Both the position numbers and the translations under genes were made by a program. Shown here one piece after another: positions 1-6,447 of a stretch of 14,617 bases of DNA (positions are counted from its first letter, which is position 1; every line of letters starts with the position of its first letter). Below the pieces are notes generated by a model, which saw nothing but the letters and a program-made list of their open reading frames with translations, did not search any database and was not told where the DNA came from. The stretch covers positions 1 through 14,617 of the forward strand of contig JALRAY010000024.1 of NCBI GenBank assembly GCA_023257955.1, in the 5' to 3' direction. The stretch is from Amoebophilaceae bacterium. GTDB lineage: Bacteria > Bacteroidota > Bacteroidia > Cytophagales > Amoebophilaceae.

Positions 1-29
1 CGAGAGTAAATTTCTAAAAACAACGTTTA

Positions 30-446
30 ATGAATGTATTGACCTATTTTGGGAAAAATTTCAGGTGCGGAATGTCCGATCTAAGCCATAGATTTCATAG
101 TACACACCTTATGCAAGCTTTCACCGAGTTTAATTTATCCGAACCATACTTTACGCAGGTATATAATGGCGCTAAAACTTTTGAATGTAGACTTTACCGA
201 GATAAATGGAAGACCGTACAATCGGGGCATATGTATCAAGTACGCTGCAAGGATAACGTACCTTACCTTATCAAAATCATTTCAGTGGTGTCTCTGGAAA
301 GTTTTAAAGCGGCATATGTAATGTACGGCAATTATCTGTTGCCAAATGAACGAATGAAACCGCCATGGGAAAGATATTATACATGGTATTCGCCAGCAGA
401 TGAAGCTACATATGGAGTCGTTGTTTTGGAGCTACAAGTGCTCTAA
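30..446 (+). CDS. Small ASCH-like domain protein
   Basis: A 138-residue soluble protein without signal peptide or membrane segment. Residues 39-75 (PYFTQVYNGAKTFECRLY, then a GH turn and a short strand) follow the ASCH/PUA-like pattern, in which a protein enters with 'F..I..G.KT.E.RL....' and continues with a strand after a glycine turn. The end (YYTWYSPADEATYGVVVLEL, 116-135) fits the usual last helix and strand of small ASCH proteins. ASCH domains are beta-barrels expected to bind RNA or modified nucleotides; the ligand here is unknown. The first ATG has no Shine-Dalgarno. A second ATG at 72, preceded by an AGGTG-like stretch, is an alternative start that removes 14 poorly patterned residues. 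It is the only + strand gene before the convergent - strand cluster. The fold call rests on pattern recognition only. Confidence 0.62.
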   Translation: MNVLTYFGKNFRCGMSDLSHRFHSTHLMQAFTEFNLSEPYFTQVYNGAKTFECRLYRDKWKTVQSGHMYQVRCKDNVPYLIKIISVVSLESFKAAYVMYGNYLLPNERMKPPWERYYTWYSPADEATYGVVVLELQVL

Positions 447-488
447 GCGATACTAAGTAAGACATATCCCAACAGGCTGTAGGCTGTA

Positions 489-534
489 TTGCGTGTGGGT
501 TAAATCTTCGCAAAAACATGTGGAGCGCACGCAA
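489..534. repeat. Inverted repeat between convergent genes
   Basis: TTGCGTG (489-495) and CACGCAA (528-534) are exact 7-base inverted arms around a loop of about 32 bases. They lie between the stop of the ASCH-like gene and the stop of the convergent phospholipase D-like gene. There is no T-tract on either strand, so a bidirectional terminator is possible but not shown. Confidence 0.3.
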
Positions 535-549
535 GAGCATCTCCGTGCA

Positions 550-1194
550 TTAGTGGATGGGTTGTGCATACTTAGCGCGCGTATGCCAGTTGGAGGTATA
601 AAGCTTATTGATCTCCTTATCGGTGATCAATAATAAATTTTCGGCATTTATCGTAGCAGCTGCTACGCTCCAGTTAAAGGAACCGGTTAATACATGCATA
701 TCATCAATAATCATCACCTTATTATGTGCTATGCCGCCAATTCCTTTACTTTTCTTTTTTGTGGCGTCACTTACATTATCTACTGCAACAGCAATACCTT
801 GCTTCTTTACATACTGCACTTGAGATCCTTTCGCTGTGAGTTGTGATCTATCAACCAAAACCTGCACCTTTATCCCCTTTTTGTATGCTTGTACGAGTGT
901 TTCTGCTATCTCCGCGGAGGTGAATGAATAGGCTTGCACCAGAATCTGATGATTAGCTAAGTTGATGGTTTCTTTGATTAAGGCGAGGCATTCACCGTTA
1001 GGGCTAAACTGCACTTTGATAGCTTGCTTGGCAATGGTGTGTGCAGGCAAGGGCTGTGGTGCAAGCGTATCTTGTTTGCCTATCAAATATCCTCCTAGAA
1101 ATGTTATAACAAGGAGAAAAGGGATAAATTTTGTACGTTTGCGACGTTTAGGCATGGCTATACGGTGTAATGTATGGAGTGATTTACTCATCAC
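550..1194 (-). CDS. Membrane-anchored phospholipase D/Nuc-family protein (single HKD)
   Basis: A 214-residue protein with a basic N-terminus (PKRRKRTK, 15-22) and one hydrophobic segment (about 23-39), which reads as a signal anchor placing the rest in the periplasm or outside. The body is one PLD domain: strand-helix 'ILVQAYSFTSAEIAETL' (84-100), 'GIKVQVLVD' (107-115), then HNKVMIID with H157, K159 and D164 of the HxK(x)4D motif, followed by GSFNWS (171-176) and E185. One HKD motif and this length match the Nuc/endonuclease subgroup, which acts as a dimer on nucleic acid or phosphodiesters; phospholipid hydrolysis cannot be excluded. The start at 1194 has an alternative ATG at 1155 that keeps the basic stretch. 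It begins 42 bases after the TonB-like stop on the same strand, so it is probably the last gene of that operon. Confidence 0.87.
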   Translation of the reverse strand: MMSKSLHTLHRIAMPKRRKRTKFIPFLLVITFLGGYLIGKQDTLAPQPLPAHTIAKQAIKVQFSPNGECLALIKETINLANHQILVQAYSFTSAEIAETLVQAYKKGIKVQVLVDRSQLTAKGSQVQYVKKQGIAVAVDNVSDATKKKSKGIGGIAHNKVMIIDDMHVLTGSFNWSVAAATINAENLLLITDKEINKLYTSNWHTRAKYAQPIH

Positions 1195-1236
1195 TTAATG
1201 CTACAGTCAAGTTCTTTGCGAGCCTATTTGGGGCTT

Positions 1237-1962
1237 TTACGCATATTGCAATATGAAAGTTATTTTTCCTACAGAGGTGCTGGTATACTGCCATTCTGTA
1301 CTGGTTTTGCTAAAGGTGAGTGTGGCGATGGCGTTTTTATAGCATTGCGCTACTATAGGACTGACGGTTGTTTCCAAGGTCTCTATGCCTATTACTTCGC
1401 CAGCATCGTCAATGGTTATTTTAAATACCAGCTTTCCGACTTCCGGGGTGTCATCTATGGGAGCTGGAGCGGTATCCCATATCCAGCCAGGGAGTTCTAA
1501 AGCGGCGTTGGTCTGTTTTTTGTTCTCACCACTTTCACTATCAGTCCCTGTATATAGACCTCGTGTGTCGATATCGGGTTCTGCAAGAGGGGTATCTGGT
1601 AGGTCTTCATTCTTATCCACAAGTGGTTTATTGCTGGGTTGCTCATCTGACTGCGGGTTGATAGGAGGGAGGTTCTCCTCTTTTGGGCTTGTGGGCGCTT
1701 CTGCAGGCGTTATGCTTGGTTGTGGTGTGGTCTGCTTGGGTTTTGCTGCAGGGATAGGGCTAGCAGGTGTTTTTTGGGGAGCTTTAGTAAAGGATTGTAG
1801 GTCTAAGGTTACGCTATATGGATGTTCTGCAGCTGCTTGTGGTGTTGAAGAAGGTATAAACCAGTAGCATAGGAGGCAGCCAACTATTCCGTGCAGGGCG
1901 ATAGATAGCGCTAAGGATAGGTAGTCCGTTTTTTTGTGAGAATCAAATGTAAAATCATTCAT
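1237..1962 (-). CDS. TonB/TolA-like energy transducer
   Basis: A 241-residue protein with a short cytoplasmic N-terminus, one transmembrane segment (about 15-37), a long Pro/Lys/Glu-rich extended region (about 61-130) and a small C-terminal globular domain (about 155-241). The last contains 'GKLVFKITIDDAGEVIGIETLETT' and 'A(I)ATLTFSK', the strand-helix-strand pattern of TonB C-termini, where 'V.f.I...G.V......S' is typical. This is the architecture of proteins that span the periplasm and pass ExbB/ExbD energy to the outer membrane. The start codon overlaps the end of the ExbD-like gene by 8 bases, so translation is probably coupled. TonB and TolA roles cannot be separated from sequence alone, and no outer-membrane receptor is seen in the window. 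Confidence 0.85.
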   Translation of the reverse strand: MNDFTFDSHKKTDYLSLALSIALHGIVGCLLCYWFIPSSTPQAAAEHPYSVTLDLQSFTKAPQKTPASPIPAAKPKQTTPQPSITPAEAPTSPKEENLPPINPQSDEQPSNKPLVDKNEDLPDTPLAEPDIDTRGLYTGTDSESGENKKQTNAALELPGWIWDTAPAPIDDTPEVGKLVFKITIDDAGEVIGIETLETTVSPIVAQCYKNAIATLTFSKTSTEWQYTSTSVGKITFILQYA

Positions 1963-2386
1963 TAGGCAAATCTGCTTGCTTAGTTTCTACGGCAATGGGT
2001 GCATGCAAGGTGTAGGCGATGTCTACGATGGAAATCATATGTTGAATGGGGACGGTTTTGTCTATGCGTAGCAATATACTTTTGGGTTGTTGCGCTAACT
2101 TGTCTTGCAAGGCACTTTGTATATCTGCGGGAAGGATAGGTTCTCCATCTATGGAGTAGCTTAGTTGTGCATCAATGGTGATTGTTATGGGTGAAGCAAT
2201 GGTAGTAGCATTGTGGCTATCTGGAATGTCTATCATCAGACCTTTTTTTTGACCATCATCTTGGCTGGAGTGGTTGAAGGAGGGGGTGAGGATAAAAAAC
2301 AGCAGTATCAGTAACATGATGTCTGTTAAAGAGATCAGGTAGTTGCTTTTTAAAGCTTCTGAGTGTCTACTGCGATTGAATGGCAT
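1955..2386 (-). CDS. ExbD/TolR-like biopolymer transport protein
   Basis: A 143-residue protein with one N-terminal membrane helix, 'LTDIMLLILLFFIL' (20-33), carrying the conserved membrane aspartate (D22) that ExbD/TolR/MotB proteins use in proton conduction. A periplasmic domain follows (about 40-143), with 'SILLRIDKTVPIQHMISIVDIAY', the ExbD pattern of a strand followed by a helix. Length is typical. It sits 37 bases after exbB and overlaps tonB. Its coding strand contains a run of eight A (2243-2250, within Gln-Lys-Lys-Gly) that stays in frame; the same codon context recurs at one of the frameshift points in the transposase at 6118-6128. Confidence 0.92.
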   Translation of the reverse strand: MPFNRSRHSEALKSNYLISLTDIMLLILLFFILTPSFNHSSQDDGQKKGLMIDIPDSHNATTIASPITITIDAQLSYSIDGEPILPADIQSALQDKLAQQPKSILLRIDKTVPIQHMISIVDIAYTLHAPIAVETKQADLPNE

Positions 2387-2423
2387 ACGTGATGGGTTTG
2401 TATACTTTAGCCTCGTTTGAGAA

Positions 2424-3083
2424 TTATGTTAGGTTCAGTAGTTCTACGAGTCGTGAAGTTGCTTGATCTATGCGTTTGGCAGTGGTGTTGATGCGGGTAA
2501 TGCAATATCGTAACCCTATCTCGGCGATCAGCCCTACTATCAATCCTGCAGCGGTTGTAATCATGGCTTCATAAATTCCGCCTGCTAAGAGTTGTTGCGG
2601 CACGACGGATGTAGTAGTGGAGAGTGAATAAAAGGCTTTTATCATGCCTAGAACGGTTCCTAAAAACCCGAGCATGGGTGCTATAGCAGCTATTGTGGAT
2701 AGGAGGGAGGTGTTTTTTTCTAAGTTGGGGAGTATGTAGTGCCATGCTGTCATCATCGGTTTTTCTACGATTGCTACTTCTTCTTTGGAGAGCGAACTAG
2801 CTGTGTGTTTGATAAGGCTTTGTAGGCCTTTTTCTAGGACGCGAGCGATAGCTGTTTTGCGTGCATTACAAGCGGCAACGGCTTCCTGTAGCTTCCCTTG
2901 GGCTACAAGATCATATACTTTATGCAGCCATTTCTTGGAGAAGGAAGTCTGTTTGGTAAGAACTATAAAACGCTCAATACATGCGTATACAGCTAACAGA
3001 GATAGGAGTAGGAGAGGTGCCATTAGCCAGCCTCCTTTGAGAAGCCAATCTGCGATTTGGGCAGTGCAACAGGAAAATTTCAT
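2424..3083 (-). CDS. ExbB/TolQ/MotA-family proton channel protein
   Basis: A 219-residue inner-membrane protein with three hydrophobic segments, about 17-38, 125-149 and 165-194. The family hallmark is in the second: 'LLSTIAAIAPMLGFLGTVLGMIKAF', where an AP..GllGTV.GMI.aF core marks MotA/TolQ/ExbB proteins. The third begins 'AGGIYEAMITTAAGLIVGLIA', the usual helix with the conserved Thr-Thr. The large cytoplasmic loop (40-120) is also typical. It pairs with the ExbD-like protein to harvest proton-motive force for the TonB-like protein. The gene starts 57 bases after the SPOR gene stop, suggesting one transcript. Confidence 0.93.
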   Translation of the reverse strand: MKFSCCTAQIADWLLKGGWLMAPLLLLSLLAVYACIERFIVLTKQTSFSKKWLHKVYDLVAQGKLQEAVAACNARKTAIARVLEKGLQSLIKHTASSLSKEEVAIVEKPMMTAWHYILPNLEKNTSLLSTIAAIAPMLGFLGTVLGMIKAFYSLSTTTSVVPQQLLAGGIYEAMITTAAGLIVGLIAEIGLRYCITRINTTAKRIDQATSRLVELLNLT

Positions 3084-3140
3084 GATTATATTATCTTATT
3101 GTGGAATAAGCAGCAACTATGCTATGCTATAGATCAAGTG

Positions 3141-3734
3141 CTAATATCTCATGATCCATATTTTGTTTCCGAATTCTGCTTGTAACTCATTTTTATGTTT
3201 GGAAGCTTCTTGCCATGTGTTTGCTTGCGCGATGGAAAGTCTTACGAAGTTTTTAGCTTGTTTCGGCATAATTATTTGAGTAGAGAAGCCTTTTTTGAGG
3301 AGTATCTTCGCATAGTCCATCACTAAATCATGATCGATACAGCTGGCTGCGATAACGTGGTATAAGCCTGTAGGAGCGTGGATGGTTTCTATGGTAGGGG
3401 TTATAATCACTTCTTGTTTGATGGGCGCTTCTTTTGCTGCCTCTTGCAAATCAGCTAGGAGTTCATCTTCCAAATTTGGGATCATGTCTAACTCCAAAGA
3501 AGCATCGGGTGCTTCTTCTTTACTTATCTGGGTGTTATAGAGGGATGTAAGCTTTGTCTTGAGAGTGCTTTGCAATAACCACCAAACAATAGCAGCGCCT
3601 GCTACTAGCACTACGCCGGCGATCAGGAGTGTTACTCTCAACCATTTTCTGTTGCTGGTTGTTTCCATGGGCCTAAATTCTTCTCTAGGTAGTCCAAATT
3701 TATTATCTACGTTTGGGTCTTTGGGGGTATTCAT
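3141..3734 (-). CDS. SPOR-domain inner-membrane protein
   Basis: A 197-residue bitopic protein: acidic/polar N-terminus in the cytoplasm, one strong membrane helix (about 32-54, ending in WW), an acidic linker (70-118) and a C-terminal SPOR-like domain (about 122-197). The domain shows 'YHVIAASC.....AMDYAKILLKKGF' type features (here YHVIAASCIDHDLVMDYAKILLKKGF, split at 125-150), then 'RLSIAQANTWQEASKHKNELQAEFG', ending in a Trp-containing strand. SPOR domains bind glycan strands lacking stem peptides and recruit proteins to the division septum. Lying first in a cluster with exbB, exbD and tonB, it probably works in envelope constriction or outer-membrane tethering. Confidence 0.8.
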   Translation of the reverse strand: MNTPKDPNVDNKFGLPREEFRPMETTSNRKWLRVTLLIAGVVLVAGAAIVWWLLQSTLKTKLTSLYNTQISKEEAPDASLELDMIPNLEDELLADLQEAAKEAPIKQEVIITPTIETIHAPTGLYHVIAASCIDHDLVMDYAKILLKKGFSTQIIMPKQAKNFVRLSIAQANTWQEASKHKNELQAEFGNKIWIMRY

Positions 3735-3798
3735 ATGTTTTTAAGCTTTAAATTTCTGTAAGAATGGTGCCTGATACTGGCGTTTGTTGTATTGCGGT

Positions 3799-3806
3799 CA
3801 AAAATA
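3799..3806 (-). promoter_or_regulatory. Possible Bacteroidota -7 element for the SPOR-exb-tonB cluster
   Basis: On the - strand TATTTTTG matches the Bacteroidota -7 consensus TAnnTTTG, 64 bases before the SPOR gene start. No clear TTG stands at the -33 position, so this is a weak prediction in A/T-rich sequence. Confidence 0.25.
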
Positions 3807-3826
3807 AACATTTTTTTCAGTATATA

Positions 3827-4051
3827 CTAAACCCGAGATATGCTTTGTGTCGTAAGGCATGATACGCTGAAAGTATTTTTAACCCATCGCGCTATATATT
3901 TTATCACATAGGTTCGTATCATTTTGCTTTCTTCTTGTTGCAGACTCGCATCTGTTTTGCAAAAATATAAGTAAGCATGAGGCGCGTGTACATTAACCTG
4001 AGCAGCACAAACTATTTTACTAATTTCCTGGCTCCTGCCCACATGCATCAT
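3827..4051 (-). CDS. Doubtful small ORF after der, 74 residues
   Basis: A 74-codon ORF on the coding strand of its neighbours, beginning 38 bases after the der stop. I recognise no family. It has no membrane segment; residues 38-62 (EEESK-like, then RTYVIKYIARWVKN) form a plausible basic amphipathic helix, and codons such as GAA GAA AGC AAA resemble those of the neighbours. There is no ribosome binding site, and the region could equally be intergenic sequence that happens to be open. Confidence 0.2.
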   Translation of the reverse strand: MMHVGRSQEISKIVCAAQVNVHAPHAYLYFCKTDASLQQEESKMIRTYVIKYIARWVKNTFSVSCLTTQSISRV

Positions 4052-4089
4052 TCAATAGGGTTGAAAGCAAGTAGTGTGGTAGCGTGCTT

Positions 4090-5391
4090 TTACTTTTTCC
4101 TAAACACCAATTGTATCGGTACGCCTTCCAAGTCAAAATGCTTACGGAGCTGGTTTTCTAGATACCGTTTATAGGTAGGTTGTATGTATTGCGGTAGATT
4201 ACAGAAGAAAGCAATAACAGGTGTTTGTGTAGGCAGTTTGGTGACATACTTTATTTTGATGTACTTCCCTTGTACTGCTGGCGGTGGATATCTCTCAATA
4301 ACGGGAAGCATAATCTTATTTAATGCTGTGGTAGACAATTTTTGCATCCTATTGGCATGTACTTCGAGGGCTTTATCTAAGACTTGATAGATGCGTTGTT
4401 TGTTGAGGGCAGAGATAAATAGGATGGGGATGTAGCTCAAGAGGCCGAGTTGCTTTTGTAGTTGCTTCTTATACGTTGCACTGGTTTGGCTATCCTTTGT
4501 TAGCAAATCCCATTTATTGACGAGTAATATGATGCCCTTTTTATACCTATGGGCTAAAGAGAGTAGCGAAAGGTCTTGCCCTTCTAAGCCTTTTTCTGCA
4601 TCAATCATGATCATACATACATCAGACTCTTCCAAGGCTTTGATGGAACGCAGGGTGGAATAGAATTCTATGTTTGTCTTTAGCTTCGCTTTTTTTCGGA
4701 TGCCGGCTGTGTCTGTGAGGAGTAACTGTTTCCCAAAGAGATTATAAACGGTGTCAATCGCATCCCTGGTAGTCCCTGCTAAAGGGGTTACGATGCTTCG
4801 TTCTTCCCCTAGCAACGCATTGAGGAGGGAAGATTTGCCAACGTTGGGTTTACCTATAATAGCAATCTTTGGTAGGTCTGTGGTCACTTGTTGATCTTCT
4901 GGAAAATGCGTCACTACTTGATCTAACAAATCCCCCGTTCCCATGCCACTGATGGCGGCAATAGGAATGGCCGCTCCTAGTCCTAGTTGATAAAATTCAC
5001 TTGCCATCAAGCCTTTGTTAGCATCATCTGCCTTGTTTGCCACTAGCAATATGGGCTTGGTAGATCTACGCAAGACTTGCGCTATTTCGGCATCCAAGGC
5101 GGTTACGCCTACCTCACAGTCTACCATTAATAAGACTACGGTAGCTTCATCTACAGCTATTTGCGCTTGTTGCCGGATATTTTGCTCAAAAATATCATCT
5201 CCATGTTCTACATATCCGCCGGTATCGATAATGGTAAAGTTTTTGCCATTCCATATGCCATGTCCATAGTGCCTGTCTCTGGTAGTGCCGCTTTCACTAG
5301 CCATAATGGCTTTACGTTCTTCTACTATACGATTAAAAAGTGTTGATTTTCCTACATTGGGTCTTCCAACGATTGTTACAATGTTTGCCAT
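4090..5391 (-). CDS. der: Ribosome-assembly GTPase Der (EngA)
   Basis: A 433-residue protein with two tandem GTPase domains, unique to Der. The first has G1 GRPNVGKS (9-16), G3 DTGG (56-59) and G4 NKAD (119-122). The second has GKPNVGKS (180-187), DTAG (227-230) and NKWD (292-295). A KH-like domain closes the protein (about 353-433, with 'RYPPPAVQGKYIKIKYVTKLPTQTP' pattern). Der binds the 50S subunit precursor and is essential for its maturation. Length and all motifs are complete. The ATG at 5391 directly starts the first beta strand (ANIVTIVGRPNVGKS), so the start is secure. The upstream 54 bases separate it from the end of the divergent IS remnant. Confidence 0.98.
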   Translation of the reverse strand: MANIVTIVGRPNVGKSTLFNRIVEERKAIMASESGTTRDRHYGHGIWNGKNFTIIDTGGYVEHGDDIFEQNIRQQAQIAVDEATVVLLMVDCEVGVTALDAEIAQVLRRSTKPILLVANKADDANKGLMASEFYQLGLGAAIPIAAISGMGTGDLLDQVVTHFPEDQQVTTDLPKIAIIGKPNVGKSSLLNALLGEERSIVTPLAGTTRDAIDTVYNLFGKQLLLTDTAGIRKKAKLKTNIEFYSTLRSIKALEESDVCMIMIDAEKGLEGQDLSLLSLAHRYKKGIILLVNKWDLLTKDSQTSATYKKQLQKQLGLLSYIPILFISALNKQRIYQVLDKALEVHANRMQKLSTTALNKIMLPVIERYPPPAVQGKYIKIKYVTKLPTQTPVIAFFCNLPQYIQPTYKRYLENQLRKHFDLEGVPIQLVFRKK

Positions 5392-5631
5392 GCTATAAAT
5401 TTAAGAGTCTACTTGCGATGTTGTCGTATATAACGTAGAATACTGAACTTGTTATTTAATCAGGATTATTTTATAAAGATACTTAATCACTCACCTCATC
5501 ATGGCTCAATCAACAAAAAAACATGCTATACGTAATTTTTCAGCATATAATCAGGCATTAGTAAAAAGAGGTAACCTTACTATCTGGGTTGCAGATACAT
5601 CCTCAAAATGGATATCTTCCACAAAACAGGT

Positions 5632-5638
5632 AAAAAAG
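5632..5638 (+). other. Slippery heptamer A AAA AAG, first frame junction
   Basis: In the starting frame the codons are GTA AAA AAG; a -1 slip after AAG continues as GGC AGG CCT (Gly-Arg-Pro), which is the sequence conserved in IS903 transposases. The run has six A followed by GG. A one-base loss from A7 would give the same picture. Confidence 0.5.
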
Positions 5639-6119
5639 GCAGGCCTAAGACCTATTCAGGTGACGCCATATTACTTTCCCTAGTCCTTAGATCTATCTAT
5701 CATCTACCATTAAGAGCACTAGAAGGCTTTATAACATCTATATTTCAACTCATGCAATCAACCTTACCAGTTCCATGTTATACGCAAATATGCCGCAGAG
5801 CTACTCACCTAGGTAAATCACTTGCAAAACTTAGTGATAAAACACCAACAGATATCGTCTTTGACTCAACAGGCGTTAAAGTATATGGAGAAGGCGAATG
5901 GAAAGTACGCCAACATGGTAAAGGGAAACGGCGTACATGGAGGAAGGTACACCTTGCCATATGCCCTAAGTCCCATGAAATCATCATGAGTGAATTAACG
6001 GAAAGCATTGAAACAGATGGTAAGGTATGTGAAAAAATGATCACACACCTTCCAGAGAGTGTAAAGCAAGTATTGGCAGACGGAGCCTATGATCAAGGCC
6101 CTGTATATCAAGCCCTGCA

Positions 6120-6126
6120 AAAAAAG
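6120..6126 (+). other. Slippery heptamer A AAA AAG, second frame junction
   Basis: In frame the codons are CAA AAA AAG; a -1 slip continues as GGT ATC ACA, leading into the conserved 'IPPR' segment, whereas the unshifted frame ends at a stop at 6214-6216. The run has seven A followed by GG. The same codon context with eight A occurs in frame in the exbD-like gene. Confidence 0.5.
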
Positions 6127-6379
6127 GTATCACAAGCGTCATTCCACCGCGCAAGAATTCTCAAGCTAAAGATCTTGAAAAAGCACCGTGGTATAAGGAT
6201 AGAAATGAGACAGTAGAAGAAATATCGAAAGCTAAGACCCAAGAAGAGGGGCGCAAAACGTGGAAAAAAACATCAGGTTATCATAAGCGTTCCCTATGCG
6301 CAACAACGCCGGTGAGCATACTCAATTTAAATGACTTGTGTATTACAATATGCTGACGTGGGGGTATTTGTTGGAGGGC

Positions 6380-6424
6380 GATAAACGATACGATGAAAGC
6401 AAGCTGGAGGTATCGTCTTTTATC
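6380..6424. repeat. Imperfect inverted repeat downstream of the GT5-like gene
   Basis: GATAAACGATAC (6380-6391) and GTATCGTCTTTTATC (6410-6424) pair over 12 positions (7 plus 5) with a three-base bulge, around an 18-base loop. It lies 24 bases beyond the stop of the - strand GT5-like gene, between it and the IS remnant. There is no T-tract on the - strand side, so terminator function is uncertain. Confidence 0.35.
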
Positions 6425-6447
6425 ATGAATAGGATGTTGGATTGTAG

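Larger units (their letters stand above)
3735..4089. other. 355-base spacer between der and the SPOR gene
   Basis: No tRNA arm, recognised RNA or known gene was found on either strand. It holds one short - strand ORF (described separately) and a weak promoter word. No convincing terminator after der was found. Confidence 0.5.
5445..6297 (+). mobile_element. 3'-truncated IS5-family element, IS903 group
   Basis: The transposase remains match the IS903 group of IS5: 'YNQALVKRGNLTIW', 'GEGEWKVRQHG' and 'TWKKTSGYHKRSL' in the same order and spacing as in IS903. Near 5445-5463 the word CTTGTTATTTAATCAG resembles the known IS903 left end (TTTGTTGAATAAATCAG) with one gap and a few mismatches, so the left end is probably here, 40-55 bases before the transposase ATG. 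IS903 is about 1.06 kb, and this copy loses similarity at about 6297, so roughly the last 200 bases, including the right inverted repeat, are missing. No target duplication can be identified. Boundaries are estimates. Confidence 0.75.
5501..6356 (+). pseudogene. IS903-like transposase, two -1 frame breaks, C-terminus lost
   Basis: Three consecutive frames together read as one IS5-family DDE transposase: ATG 5501 to about 5638 (YNQALVKRGNLTIW), then about 5638-6126 (GRPKTYSGDAILLSLVLRS, first catalytic Asp in 'IVFDSTG', second in 'VLADGAYD'), then 6126-6356 (ITSVIPPRKNSQAKD, TWKKTSGYHKRSL). Each junction is a -1 step at an A AAA AAG heptamer and joins at the position expected from IS903 ('..RGRP..Y' and 'ALL.KKI..LIPPR'). 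After YHKRSL the IS903 text (AETAMFRFK) is replaced by an unrelated 18-residue tail ending at TGA 6354-6356, so the third catalytic residue, Glu, is gone. The fragment cannot be an active enzyme. The tail and the frame state suggest decay, though slippage in the ancestral element is possible. Confidence 0.85.

Noticed and set aside
475..488. Tandem GGCTGTA repeat
   Set aside because: Only two units of seven bases; too short to distinguish from chance.
1385..1867. 160-codon + strand frame rich in Ser/Gly/Val
   Set aside because: It is the antisense of the Pro-rich region of the TonB-like gene; such repetitive codons leave the opposite strand open.
3900..3930. GGTTCGTATC resembling a tRNA T-arm
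   Set aside because: The flanks do not pair, and no acceptor, D or anticodon arm fits on either strand.
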